The translations under genes and the position numbers were made by a program. The notes below the pieces were generated by a model. That model did no database searches. It worked only from the letters and a program-made list of their open reading frames with translations, and was not told where the DNA came from. Positions 16,203-24,766 of a stretch of 36,903 nucleotides of DNA are shown here, piece after piece; position 1 is the first letter of the stretch; every line of letters starts with the position of its first letter. The DNA is from Cytophagaceae bacterium (GTDB taxonomy: Bacteria > Bacteroidota > Bacteroidia > Cytophagales > Spirosomataceae), in NCBI GenBank assembly GCA_024642485.1, contig JAHEAY010000036.1:1-36903 (forward strand). The letters are read 5' to 3'.

Positions 16203-18077
16203 TTAGCTAATTAATAACTCCCATTCGGCAGTTGTTTCCTCTAATTTAATTTGAACTGCATGGCGTTTTGTTTCTAAGGACTTTAGCTCATCAAATTTTG
16301 AATCTGCAGCAACTTGAGCCATCTCATTTTCGATTTGCTCAATTTCCTGTTCTAATTCCATGATTTGCCTTTCCAATTTTTCAATCGCCTTCTCAGTATT
16401 TTGATTGACAGGTTTATGTTCAATAGGAGCTAATTCAGGCTTTGGCTTAGCAACAACCGCTTTGGCAGTCGATTGATTCGTAGGTCTGCTTGCCATCCAA
16501 GTTTCATATTCATCAAATGAACCTGGATATTCTTTAATCTCATGATCTTCGATGTACCAAATCTTATTCGCAATATTCGAGACGAAATAACGATCGTGGG
16601 AAACGACTACGTAAGTTCCTTCATATTGTTGTAATGCCTGGATCAAGATATTCACCGATTGCATGTCCAAGTGATTGGTCGGCTCATCGAGTAAAAGGAA
16701 GTTGGCCTCTGAAATCAATACCTTCGCCAATGCCACACGGGATTTTTCACCCCCAGACAATACCTTGATCTTTTTGAATACTTCTTCTCCTGAGAACAAG
16801 AAACAGCCCAAGACACTACGCAATTCCATTTCGGTTTTCGTAGTACCTGTTGCTTTTAGTTCATCGATTAGGGTATTCTCTACGTTCAAACTTTCTAATT
16901 GATGTTGAGCAAAGAAGGATTCAATTACATTGTGGCCCGTTCTACGCTCTCCTTCAATTTGTTCAGTCCCTGAAATGACACGTAATAAGGTTGATTTACC
17001 TTTTCCATTCGCACCAATCAAGGCAATTTTATCACCGCGGTTAATCGTAGCGGAGGTATTTTTCAAGATGACTTTTTCGCCGTAAGCTTTTGAGATATCC
17101 TCTAAAAACAAGATGAAACGACCTGGTTCTGTCCCAAAATTGAATTTGAAATTCACCTTTGCTTTTTCATCAATGACATCGTCAATGATATCAATTTTTT
17201 CCAATGCCTTCACACGTGACTGTACTTGACGCGATTTTGAAGCCTTCGCTTTAAAACGCTCGATAAATCGCTCCGTTTGACGAATTTGAGCTTGTTGGTT
17301 TTCAAAAGCTCCCTTTTGAATTTCGTTACGTAAGGATTTTTCCTCCGTGTAATACGAATAATTCCCAGGATATAAAGTGATTTTCGCACCGGAAACCTCG
17401 GCAATATGATCAATTGTACGATCTAAGAAATAACGGTCGTGGGAAACAACCACGATCGCACCTTCGTAATCGTGTATGTAATTTTCTACCCATTCAATTG
17501 ACGGTAAGTCCAAGTGGTTGGTTGGCTCATCGAGTAATAAAAGGGAAGGTTTTTGTAAAAGTAATTTGGCCAACATCACCCGCATGCGCCATCCTCCAGA
17601 GAATAGTCGCAGAGGACGATTTAAATCATCCGTATTGAAACCCAATCCTTCTAGAATTTCTTCGGTTTTGGATTGAATGGTATATCCATCTAAACGCTCG
17701 AATTCCTCTTGTAATTTGGCAAGTAAATCCACATCCTTGTCTTCATAATTTGTTTCCATTTTATGAAGGACTTGGTCAATCTCCTTCTGAAGTTCTAGTT
17801 GTCGGCCAAACGCCTGCATCGCCACCTCCAAAATACTATCATCCGTTTGGTAGGAGAGTAGATCTTGATTTAAAAATCCGATGGTACAATCGCCCGACTT
17901 CGAGATATTTCCTCCATCTGGTGTGTATTCACCCGAAATTAAGCGAAGCAAGGTTGATTTACCTGTACCATTAGCCCCAATAAGGCCAATTTTTGCTTTA
18001 GGTTTGATGTGAAGATTAGCTCCTTCGTATAGGGCCCGACTACCGAAATAGAAATTTAGATTGGATATTGATAACAT
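16203..18077 (-). CDS. ABC-F family ribosome-associated ATPase
   Basis: This 624-residue soluble protein has two tandem ABC domains and no membrane segments. Walker A motifs are GANGTGKSTLL (about 34-44) and GANGKGKSTLL (about 355-365). Signature motifs are LFSGGWRMRV and VLSGGEKSRV, each followed by LLLDEPTNHLD. The P-site-tRNA-interacting linker lies between the domains (about 240-305; ERFIERFKAKASKSRQVQSR). The C-terminal 80 residues form an acidic coiled coil as in Uup/YheS-type proteins. ABC-F proteins relieve stalled ribosomes or protect them from antibiotics; I cannot choose among subfamilies. A promoter box just upstream predicts an almost leaderless mRNA. Confidence 0.93.
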   Translation of the reverse strand: MLSISNLNFYFGSRALYEGANLHIKPKAKIGLIGANGTGKSTLLRLISGEYTPDGGNISKSGDCTIGFLNQDLLSYQTDDSILEVAMQAFGRQLELQKEIDQVLHKMETNYEDKDVDLLAKLQEEFERLDGYTIQSKTEEILEGLGFNTDDLNRPLRLFSGGWRMRVMLAKLLLQKPSLLLLDEPTNHLDLPSIEWVENYIHDYEGAIVVVSHDRYFLDRTIDHIAEVSGAKITLYPGNYSYYTEEKSLRNEIQKGAFENQQAQIRQTERFIERFKAKASKSRQVQSRVKALEKIDIIDDVIDEKAKVNFKFNFGTEPGRFILFLEDISKAYGEKVILKNTSATINRGDKIALIGANGKGKSTLLRVISGTEQIEGERRTGHNVIESFFAQHQLESLNVENTLIDELKATGTTKTEMELRSVLGCFLFSGEEVFKKIKVLSGGEKSRVALAKVLISEANFLLLDEPTNHLDMQSVNILIQALQQYEGTYVVVSHDRYFVSNIANKIWYIEDHEIKEYPGSFDEYETWMASRPTNQSTAKAVVAKPKPELAPIEHKPVNQNTEKAIEKLERQIMELEQEIEQIENEMAQVAADSKFDELKSLETKRHAVQIKLEETTAEWELLIS

Positions 18078-18082
18078 GGGTG

Positions 18083-18090
18083 CAAAGATA
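18083..18090 (-). promoter_or_regulatory. ABC-F promoter -7 box directly before the start codon
   Basis: On the minus strand the sequence reads TATCTTTG, an exact TAnnTTTG match, with only 5 nt between the box and the ATG at 18077. The expected start site therefore falls 1-2 nt before the ATG. The -33 match (CCTG at 19-nt spacing) is weak. Confidence 0.55.
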
Positions 18091-18117
18091 ATCGTTTATC
18101 TTCAATCCACAGGTCTA

Positions 18118-19683
18118 TCAGGCCAAACGATTTCGTGCATTTGCTCCTCCTAAATGTGGGCAGGCAAGCAAGTCATTGAAATTTTCATAAGCAATCGGTG
18201 TTTTGTGATATCCGTAGGCTTTTGATAAAGTCATTGTTCGATTGTTGTCACCCATTGAAAGCTCGATATCATCCATGGTCATTTGGCATGGATGTTCATA
18301 TCCACAAGCATGCGTGATTTCGGCAATCTCTTTTACTAAGGTGTAGTGATATTGGTAATAGCGTTCACTTTTTAAGGTGATGTCAATACCAGCTTGTAAC
18401 CATTTGTTGGAAGTTGCAATTCCCGTAGGACAATGATTTGTATGGCATTTTTGTGCTTGAATACAACCAATTGACATCATAGCTTCACGAGCGATATTGA
18501 TTGAATCAGCGCCCATAGCGAATGCTAACAAGGCTTTTTCAGGGAAACCTAATTTTCCGGATGCGATGAAATAAATTTTGTCGGTCAAATCATGTCGTTG
18601 GAATATTTGATATACTTTAGCAAATGCAAACGTAAATGGCATTGATACGTGATCAGCAAATGCATGTGGAGCAGCCCCCGTTCCTCCTTCGCCACCATCG
18701 ATGGTGATAAAATCAGGACCTTTGCCTGTTTTGGCCATGTAGGCAGCCAACTCTTCCCATTGTTCTAATTTGCCAATAGCAGATTTAATACCAACGGGTA
18801 AGCCCGTTTCATTTGCCATTGATTCAATAAAGTCCACCATTTCAGGGACATTGCTGAATTGTGCGTGAAAGGCTGGAGATACAGCATCTTTTCCAAGGGG
18901 GATGTGGCGAATATCAGCAATTTCTTGGTTGATTTTTGATGCGGGTAACATGCCCCCTTTACCAGGTTTAGCACCTTGTGAAAGTTTTAATTCGATAGCT
19001 CGCAATTGAGGATTTTCGTCGACTTTTTGTTTAAGTTTTTCCATGGAAAATGTTCCATCTAATTCTCTAACCCCAAAATAGGCTGTGCCTATATTCAATA
19101 CTACATCCGCGCCAAATTGATGGTAAGGAGATAATGAACCTTCTCCTGTATTATGATAGCAACCAGCTAATTGGGCACCTTTATTTAAAGACTCTATGGC
19201 TTTTGCTGATAAAGAACCAAAACTCATACCAGAAATATTTACGACTGAATATGGGCGAAATGGTCTTTTTCTGTCGTGGAATATGCCTATAACTTTGGTA
19301 GCTGGTAATACACCTGGATTTTTTTTGCTTGGATGATTGGCTGGGGGATTATATCCCATCATGGCATTTTTGATGAAAATATATCCAGGAGAATTAAAGT
19401 CTTGATCTGTACCAAATCCCTGCAAATTATTCTCGTTTTTTGAAGATGCGTAAATCCATGAACGTTCTTGTCGATTGAAAGGTAATTCTTCGCGATTATT
19501 GGCAACAATATATTGCCTTAATTCAGGTCCTATTCGTTCAAGCCAGTATCGAAAATGTCCCACGATCGGGAAGTTGTGTGTGATGGTATGGCTCTTTTGA
19601 ACAAAAATGTCACGAATGATGACCGCTAAAATGATAATTCCGACCCAGAACCAAGCTGAGTTTACCCATTGGTTGATTTCCAT
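18118..19683 (-). CDS. Membrane-anchored FMN-binding glutamate synthase-like protein
   Basis: This 521-residue protein has an N-terminal membrane helix (about 10-27) and then a stand-alone glutamate synthase central/FMN domain: GMSFGSLSAKAIESLNKGA, ELKLSQGAKPGKGGMLPASKI, FITIDGGEGGTGAAPHAFAD and ADSINIAREAMMSIGC. The 3Fe-4S cysteine pattern of GltB is kept (C-x5-C-x4-C in GCIQAQKCHTNHCPTGIA). There is no glutaminase domain and no GltD-like partner nearby, so it is not a complete GOGAT; the physiological reaction of this family is not known to me. It is 40 nt upstream of the ABC-F gene on the same strand and diverges from the Ldh2-type gene. Confidence 0.88.
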   Translation of the reverse strand: MEINQWVNSAWFWVGIIILAVIIRDIFVQKSHTITHNFPIVGHFRYWLERIGPELRQYIVANNREELPFNRQERSWIYASSKNENNLQGFGTDQDFNSPGYIFIKNAMMGYNPPANHPSKKNPGVLPATKVIGIFHDRKRPFRPYSVVNISGMSFGSLSAKAIESLNKGAQLAGCYHNTGEGSLSPYHQFGADVVLNIGTAYFGVRELDGTFSMEKLKQKVDENPQLRAIELKLSQGAKPGKGGMLPASKINQEIADIRHIPLGKDAVSPAFHAQFSNVPEMVDFIESMANETGLPVGIKSAIGKLEQWEELAAYMAKTGKGPDFITIDGGEGGTGAAPHAFADHVSMPFTFAFAKVYQIFQRHDLTDKIYFIASGKLGFPEKALLAFAMGADSINIAREAMMSIGCIQAQKCHTNHCPTGIATSNKWLQAGIDITLKSERYYQYHYTLVKEIAEITHACGYEHPCQMTMDDIELSMGDNNRTMTLSKAYGYHKTPIAYENFNDLLACPHLGGANARNRLA

Positions 19684-19734
19684 TTGTTGATGATTTTAGA
19701 ACAAATTTGATAAATTTTTCCCAATTCTTATTTT

Positions 19735-19742
19735 TATCTTTG
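19735..19742 (+). promoter_or_regulatory. Promoter -7 box of the dehydrogenase-mltG operon
   Basis: TATCTTTG, an exact TAnnTTTG match. Predicted transcription start is near 19747, downstream of the longer possible start at 19707, which supports the ATG at 19758. Confidence 0.6.
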
Positions 19743-19757
19743 TTGTTTAATTTGGTT

Positions 19758-20837
19758 ATGCAAGTAGATTACAAACAACTCAAAGCTTTTGTTAGTTCTG
19801 TTTTTGAATCCATTGGCTGCTCTGAGCATGATGCGGATTTAGCAGCTCATGTATTAGTATCAGCTGATGCTAGAGGGATAGATTCCCATGGAGTTGCACG
19901 ATTAGCTGGATATATTCGTTTATATGATAATGGTCGATTAAATCCTAAGCCACAAATTCGAATCTTACATGAAAGTCCTTCTACTGCATTAGTAGACGGG
20001 GATAGAGGTTTGGGACTCGTTGTGGCACCCAAAGCGATGGAGATTGCGACGGAAAAAGCAGCCATAGCTGGTACGGGTTGGGTAGCGGTACAGAATTCCA
20101 ATCATTTCGGCATTGCGGGTTATCATGCAATGAAGGCTGTGGAGAAAGATATGATCGGTTGGGCCATGACACATGCTGCTCCTTTAGTAACGCCAACATT
20201 TTCTCGTGAAAAACTATTGGGTACAAATCCAATTGCTGTGGGGATTCCTGCCAACGAAGAACCCGCGTTTTTAGCAGATTTCGCCTCAACGGCAGTAGCT
20301 TATGGGAAATTAGAAATATTGCAACGCAAAGGTTTAGATACACCTTCGGGTTGGGTACAAGATAAAGATGGTAATCCCTGCAATGATGCCTTTGCCATTA
20401 AAAATGGGGGAGCATTACTGCCATTAGGCGGTGACCGAGAACATGGATCCCACAAAGGTTATGCCTTGGGAGCGATTATTGATATTTTATCTGGGGTTCT
20501 TTCTGGGGCAAATTTTGGTCCTTGGGTTCCTCCATTTGCTACGGCTGGATTTATGCAAGCAGGTGAAACCGTGGGAAATGGAACGGGTCATTTTTTAGGC
20601 GCGATGCGTATTGATGCATTTCGTCCGGCTGATGCATTTAAAGAAGATATGGATAAATGGATAAAACGTTTTCGATCCGCTGAAGCGATAGTGGGTCAAA
20701 AAGTGATTATTCCAGGTGATCCTGAACGGGAATTGGAAAAAATACGGATGCAAGATGGGATACCTTTATTGGACCCTGTAGTTGCCGAATTAAAAGGTTT
20801 AGCCACTCGTTTTACATTAGATTTTAATTTAGCTTAA
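19758..20837 (+). CDS. Ldh2/malate-dehydrogenase-like (YlbC/YiaK family) NAD(P)-dependent oxidoreductase
   Basis: This 359-residue enzyme belongs to the Ldh_2 fold family, distinct from classical MDH/LDH. Family landmarks are ADARGIDSHGVARLAGYI (catalytic His region), VAVQNSNHFGIAGYHAM, LLGTNPIAVGIPA, GDREHGSHKGYALG and the C-terminal IIPGDPERE. It should interconvert a 2-hydroxyacid and a 2-oxoacid (malate, lactate, ureidoglycolate or similar); the substrate cannot be read from the sequence. I chose the ATG at 19758 because the upstream 17-residue extension is hydrophobic, not family-like, and lies upstream of the predicted transcript. It leads a five-gene run; mltG follows after 1 nt. Confidence 0.88.
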   Translation: MQVDYKQLKAFVSSVFESIGCSEHDADLAAHVLVSADARGIDSHGVARLAGYIRLYDNGRLNPKPQIRILHESPSTALVDGDRGLGLVVAPKAMEIATEKAAIAGTGWVAVQNSNHFGIAGYHAMKAVEKDMIGWAMTHAAPLVTPTFSREKLLGTNPIAVGIPANEEPAFLADFASTAVAYGKLEILQRKGLDTPSGWVQDKDGNPCNDAFAIKNGGALLPLGGDREHGSHKGYALGAIIDILSGVLSGANFGPWVPPFATAGFMQAGETVGNGTGHFLGAMRIDAFRPADAFKEDMDKWIKRFRSAEAIVGQKVIIPGDPERELEKIRMQDGIPLLDPVVAELKGLATRFTLDFNLA

Positions 20838-20838
20838 C

Positions 20839-21870
20839 ATGGTTTCTAATAAAAAAATTAAGATTTTTATCCTCGTATTTTCGTTGGTGACAGCGATGTT
20901 CTCGTATTATGTTTGGCAAATCTTTAAAACGCCAAATTTTAATGTAAAAGGAGATTCTTATGCCATTTTAATTCCTAAAGGAGCTGATTTCAAACAGGTC
21001 TTGGATAGTTTAGATAAACACGATATTGTTCGGGATAAATTGAGTTTCCGCTTCTTAGCAAAGGTGTTGGGTGTCGCAGAAAAAGTGAAACCTGGTCGTT
21101 ATGTGATAGGACCTGAATCAGGTAACTGGGAATTGTTGCGTAAAATGCGTAATGGCCGACAAGATGCCTTGCGAATTACCATCAATAACTTTCGTTTAAA
21201 GGAAGATATCGCGGGCAAGTTGGGCAAGCAATTACCCTATGATTCTACCTATATCATGAATATGTTAGATTCTAGTGCAATTACCGAGCAATATGGCTAT
21301 AGCCCTGAAACCATCGCTTGTTTATTCATTCCTGACACCTATGAGGTGTTTTGGACTTCATCTTTTGATGATTTTATGAAGAAAATGGAGAAGGCAAATA
21401 AACGTTTTTGGAATCAAAAGCGCTTTAACCAAGCTTCAGCTTTGGGAATGACACCTATTCAAGCGGGTATTTTGGCATCGATCGTTTATGGTGAAAGTAA
21501 AGAATCGGCAGAACAAGCTAGAATTGCTGGCGTTTATTGGAATCGTTTCCGTACAGGAATGCCACTTCAGGCGGATCCTACCATTGTTTTTGCTTGGAAA
21601 GACTTTACTATTAAACGTGTAACAGGAAAGTATACTGCCATTAATTCTCCGTATAATACGTATCGGAATGTAGGATTGCCTCCGGGACCCATTTCGATTC
21701 CTCCGGTGGATGTGATTGATAAAGTATTGAATTTAGAGAAACACGGGTATTTTTATTTCTGCGCGAAAGAAGATTTTTCTGGCTTCCATAATTTCGCCAA
21801 AACATATCCAGAACACATGCAAAATGCAGCTAAATATCAAGCTGCCTTAGATGCTCGTAAAATTAAATAA
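20839..21870 (+). CDS. mltG: Endolytic murein transglycosylase MltG
   Basis: This 343-residue YceG-like protein has one N-terminal membrane anchor (about 8-27), a LysM-like region (about 40-95) and the catalytic domain to the C-terminus. The catalytic-motif glutamate aligns with Glu219 in ASIVYGESKESAEQARIAGVY, where E. coli has ASIVEKET; the first acidic residue of that motif is Tyr here. Downstream signatures GMPLQADPTIVFA, SPYNTYRNVGLPPGPIS and YFYFCAKEDFSGFHNFA are intact. MltG cleaves nascent glycan strands to set their length. It follows the dehydrogenase by 1 nt and precedes the thioesterase by 1 nt. Confidence 0.95.
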   Translation: MVSNKKIKIFILVFSLVTAMFSYYVWQIFKTPNFNVKGDSYAILIPKGADFKQVLDSLDKHDIVRDKLSFRFLAKVLGVAEKVKPGRYVIGPESGNWELLRKMRNGRQDALRITINNFRLKEDIAGKLGKQLPYDSTYIMNMLDSSAITEQYGYSPETIACLFIPDTYEVFWTSSFDDFMKKMEKANKRFWNQKRFNQASALGMTPIQAGILASIVYGESKESAEQARIAGVYWNRFRTGMPLQADPTIVFAWKDFTIKRVTGKYTAINSPYNTYRNVGLPPGPISIPPVDVIDKVLNLEKHGYFYFCAKEDFSGFHNFAKTYPEHMQNAAKYQAALDARKIK

Positions 21871-21871
21871 G

Positions 21872-22282
21872 ATGTATTCACACGCTGTTAAATATAGAGT
21901 TTGTTATGCGGATACCGACCAAATGGGCTATGTCTATTATGGGAATTATGCGCGTTTGTATGAAATTGCCCGAGTGGAAACCCTGCGAAGTTTAGGCGTT
22001 AGTTATAAATCCTTGGAAGATAATGGCATAGGTCTTCCTGTGGCTGAACATTATACCAAATTTATTGCTCCAGGTTTATACGACGATGAGTTGACTGTTA
22101 TTTGTCAGGTTGATATGTTGCCTACGGCTAAAATTGTGTTCTCTTACCGGATCAAAAATGAGGCGGGTGACTTGATTAATGAGGGAAAGACTACATTGGT
22201 TTTTATGGATTTAAAGACAAAAAAGGTTGTTAAGGCTCCTGATTTTATAATGAATGCATTAATGCCCTATTATTCTATATGA
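21872..22282 (+). CDS. YbgC/FadM-like acyl-CoA thioesterase (hotdog fold)
   Basis: This 136-residue single hotdog domain shows the family motif YADTDQMGYVYYGNYARLYE, including the catalytic Asp of DxMGxVYYxNY, followed by GLPVAEHYTKFIAPGLYDDEL. It should hydrolyse acyl-CoA or related thioesters; in other bacteria YbgC associates with the Tol-Pal region. I took the ATG at 21872, 1 nt after mltG; an earlier in-frame start at 21851 lies inside mltG and adds seven residues without family support. Its end overlaps the next gene by 4 nt (ATGA). Confidence 0.9.
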   Translation: MYSHAVKYRVCYADTDQMGYVYYGNYARLYEIARVETLRSLGVSYKSLEDNGIGLPVAEHYTKFIAPGLYDDELTVICQVDMLPTAKIVFSYRIKNEAGDLINEGKTTLVFMDLKTKKVVKAPDFIMNALMPYYSI

Positions 22283-23205
22283 GGAAAAATTTACTAGATG
22301 AAATAAAGCAGATTTGGCGTGAATACGAAGAGCATTATGTACTCGTTCGCATCATCTCTATTTTATATCAAAAGGTTTTTCAATTTGATATTGATGTACG
22401 TGCAGCTGCCGTAGCTTATAATTTTACCTTAGCCGTTTTCCCTACGATTATCTTTTTATTTTCCCTATTACCATATTTGCCGGTAGAACACCTCGATTAC
22501 AAAATTATCAGTTTTATTAAGGCGACAGTACCCAAAAACCTCCAAAGTGATTTGACTGAATTGATTACGGAAATTGTCAATAAGAAAAGGGGAGGAGTAC
22601 TTTCTTTCGGTTTTATTTTTGCGCTTTATGCAAGTACAAGCGGGATTATGGCCTTAATGCGTTCGTTTAATTTGACTTATAAGACAAGTGAAAATCGAGG
22701 TTTTATAAAGGAGCGGCTCGTTGCAGTAGGTTTAAATTTCTTGTTGACTTTTGTTTTGATAACTTCCTTTATGGTCTTTATTCTAGGTAATTTTGTTGTT
22801 AAATATTTGGCCAAAGAAGGTATTTTAGAATACAATTTTACGTTCTACTTAACTAAAGTGTTGACCTATTTTGTCATCTTCTCTGTCTTCTTTTTTACGA
22901 TTTCGTTGATTTATTATTATGCGCCAGCTATACATAAACGCTGGAAGTTTTTCAATGCAGGTTGCATAACTGCCTCTATTTTAACGATTTCCATTTCGAA
23001 TTTATTTTCCTATTATTTAGTAAATTTTGCGAGTTATCATAAAGTTTATGGGTCTATAGGTTCACTTATCGCATTAATGGTTTGGTTGTATTTTGTGGCA
23101 TTGATTTTGATTGTTGGTTTTGAGATAAATGCGAGTATCGATCAAGTTAAAATTGAAGAGTTGGAAGATGAGCAACAGGGCTCCGATTTCTTTTTAAATT
23201 TTTAA
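22279..23205 (+). CDS. YihY/BrkB family inner-membrane protein
   Basis: This 308-residue membrane protein has about six hydrophobic segments. The family start VRAAAVAYNFTLAVFPTIIFLFS lies near residue 38. Later segments are FGFIFALYASTSGIMALMRSFN, FLLTFVLITSFMVFILGNFV and GSIGSLIALMVWLYFVALILIV, ending in the typical GFEINASID. The C-terminal tail is acidic. The family was once thought to include RNase BN; its function is unknown. Translation is probably coupled to the thioesterase through the ATGA overlap, and YciO follows after 1 nt. Confidence 0.92.
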   Translation: MRKNLLDEIKQIWREYEEHYVLVRIISILYQKVFQFDIDVRAAAVAYNFTLAVFPTIIFLFSLLPYLPVEHLDYKIISFIKATVPKNLQSDLTELITEIVNKKRGGVLSFGFIFALYASTSGIMALMRSFNLTYKTSENRGFIKERLVAVGLNFLLTFVLITSFMVFILGNFVVKYLAKEGILEYNFTFYLTKVLTYFVIFSVFFFTISLIYYYAPAIHKRWKFFNAGCITASILTISISNLFSYYLVNFASYHKVYGSIGSLIALMVWLYFVALILIVGFEINASIDQVKIEELEDEQQGSDFFLNF

Positions 23206-23206
23206 G

Positions 23207-23833
23207 ATGGCAGCTGAAATCAAAAAAGTGTACGAACGAAATAATTCACAAGAATTAATCGATCATGTGGTTAAGGTACTTGAAAAAGGTGGTGTGATTA
23301 TTTACCCTACCGACACGATGTACGCGATGGGTTGTTCAATTCAGAGCCAACAAGCCGTTAACCGAATTTGTGAAATCAAGCAAATTAAGCCTTCAAAAAA
23401 TCGCTTTAGTTTTATTTGTGCGGATTTAAGTTCAATTGCGAACTTTGCCAAAGTAAGTGACTTTGCCTTTAAATTATTGAAACACTATTTACCTGGCCCA
23501 TATACATTTGTGTTGCCTGCTAGTTCAAAGGTGCCTTCTGTTCTTGTTCAAGGTAAGAAAACAGTAGGAATTCGGATTCCTGATTTTCAACCTATATTAG
23601 ACATTGTAACTCAATTGGGTCATCCTTTATTGACTACTACATTACCACAGGAAGGTTTAGCAGTAGAGGAATACACGGATCCCAGTCTAATTTATGATCG
23701 CTATGAAAATCAAGTTGATTTAGTATTGGATGGTGGCTATGGAGGCCATTTTCCTTCTTCTGTTTTGGATTTAACTGATGATGCAGTTGAAATTATCCGT
23801 GTATGTGCGGGTGATGTAAGCGATTTTGAATAA
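23207..23833 (+). CDS. yciO: YciO-type YrdC/Sua5-fold protein
   Basis: This 208-residue protein has the YrdC fold that binds nucleotide and RNA: GGVIIYPTDTMYAMGCSIQS near the N-terminus, ICEIKQIKPSKNRFSFIC and LLKHYLPGPYTFVLPAS. Its C-terminal half resembles E. coli YciO (PLLTTTLP, then QVDLVLDGGYGG and SSVLDLTDD), and it lacks the Ser-x-Asn motif (as in PSAN) that TsaC/Sua5 enzymes use. General pipelines would name it L-threonylcarbamoyladenylate synthase. I favour a YciO role of uncertain activity, with the true t6A enzyme encoded elsewhere. It is the last gene of the run, and its stop abuts the next gene's stop (TAATTA). Confidence 0.88.
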   Translation: MAAEIKKVYERNNSQELIDHVVKVLEKGGVIIYPTDTMYAMGCSIQSQQAVNRICEIKQIKPSKNRFSFICADLSSIANFAKVSDFAFKLLKHYLPGPYTFVLPASSKVPSVLVQGKKTVGIRIPDFQPILDIVTQLGHPLLTTTLPQEGLAVEEYTDPSLIYDRYENQVDLVLDGGYGGHFPSSVLDLTDDAVEIIRVCAGDVSDFE

Positions 23834-24703
23834 TTACCACTTAATTAACGCGGCATCAGGCTTTTTATGTTTCCAACGGCGATGTGACCATAAATATTGT
23901 TCAGGATATTGAACAATAGATTTTTCTAATCTGCGTGCAAATCGTTCGATAATTTCTCCTTTAGGTAAATCGGTGTAATCAGGATTTGCGATAGGTTCAA
24001 AACTCATAATGTATTTCCCGCGCTCTTTACGAATTAATTCCACAAAAACGACAGGGTAATTATAATCCCTCGCAAATCGCTCCATACCGGTAAAGAAAGC
24101 AGTATCTTGGTTTAGGAATTTCGTCCAATAGGCTGATTCTGGTTTTTGGGGCGCCTGATCTGCAGCCAAACAAATACCCCTTGCGATAGCTTTTCTATCC
24201 CGAGTCGCTAAAATGGATTCACGTTTTTCTAATAATGTTACACCTGGAAACCTACTTCTCACTTCCATGGTAAATTGATTAAACGCCGGATTGTTCAGTT
24301 TTTGATAAACAACATCGTATAAATTGTTCGATAAAGCGAGTCTATGAATCGCCCATTCCCAGTTTCCTTGATGGCCCGCTACCAGAACTACGGGGGTTCC
24401 TGCTTTCAAGTAATCGGAAATATAATGTTCATTAACCATTTGAACACGGTCCAACATTTCTTCTTGACTGATGGAAACACCATAGAAAAATTCAACTAAT
24501 TGGTCGGTCAAATAGCCATAAAAACGAAAGCTTAATGCTTTGATTTCCTTAGGATTAAGAGAAGGAAAGGCATTTGAAATGTTTTTGCTAATAACTTCTT
24601 TTCGATATCCGATGATGTAATAAAAGACCCATTTTACACCTGTGGCAAGCGTGTACAAAATGTAAAGTGGCATGCGGCCTAAAAGCTTGTAAAAAAACAT
24701 CAT
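23834..24703 (-). CDS. LpxL/HtrB-like lysophospholipid acyltransferase
   Basis: This 289-residue protein has a hydrophobic N-terminal anchor (about 10-32). The acyltransferase motif HX4E is His111-Glu116 in AGHQGNWEWAIH, followed by VVYQKLNNPAFNQF, the ARGICLAADQAPQ block, AFFTGMERFARDYNYPVVFV and the C-terminal QYPEQYLWSHRRWKH typical of LpxL/LpxM. It should transfer a secondary acyl chain to lipid A at the inner membrane. It is monocistronic and diverges from the WbqC-like gene. The same fold includes ornithine-lipid acyltransferases, a less likely alternative. Confidence 0.9.
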   Translation of the reverse strand: MMFFYKLLGRMPLYILYTLATGVKWVFYYIIGYRKEVISKNISNAFPSLNPKEIKALSFRFYGYLTDQLVEFFYGVSISQEEMLDRVQMVNEHYISDYLKAGTPVVLVAGHQGNWEWAIHRLALSNNLYDVVYQKLNNPAFNQFTMEVRSRFPGVTLLEKRESILATRDRKAIARGICLAADQAPQKPESAYWTKFLNQDTAFFTGMERFARDYNYPVVFVELIRKERGKYIMSFEPIANPDYTDLPKGEIIERFARRLEKSIVQYPEQYLWSHRRWKHKKPDAALIKW

Positions 24704-24736
24704 GGCTTGTTTGTCAGGTTAATCGCTTATATCTGC

Positions 24737-24744
24737 TATTTTTG
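24737..24744 (+). promoter_or_regulatory. Promoter -7 box of the WbqC-like gene
   Basis: TATTTTTG, an exact TAnnTTTG match, 22 nt before the ATG. TTTG at 24710-24713 is a possible -33 element, but the spacing is 23 nt rather than 19. Confidence 0.5.
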
Positions 24745-24766
24745 CAAATATCCACTTATTTTTTGA

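Noticed and set aside
19707-19757. 17-residue hydrophobic N-terminal extension of the dehydrogenase
   Set aside because: It lies upstream of the exact TAnnTTTG box at 19735-19742 and is not part of the family; the ATG at 19758 is better.
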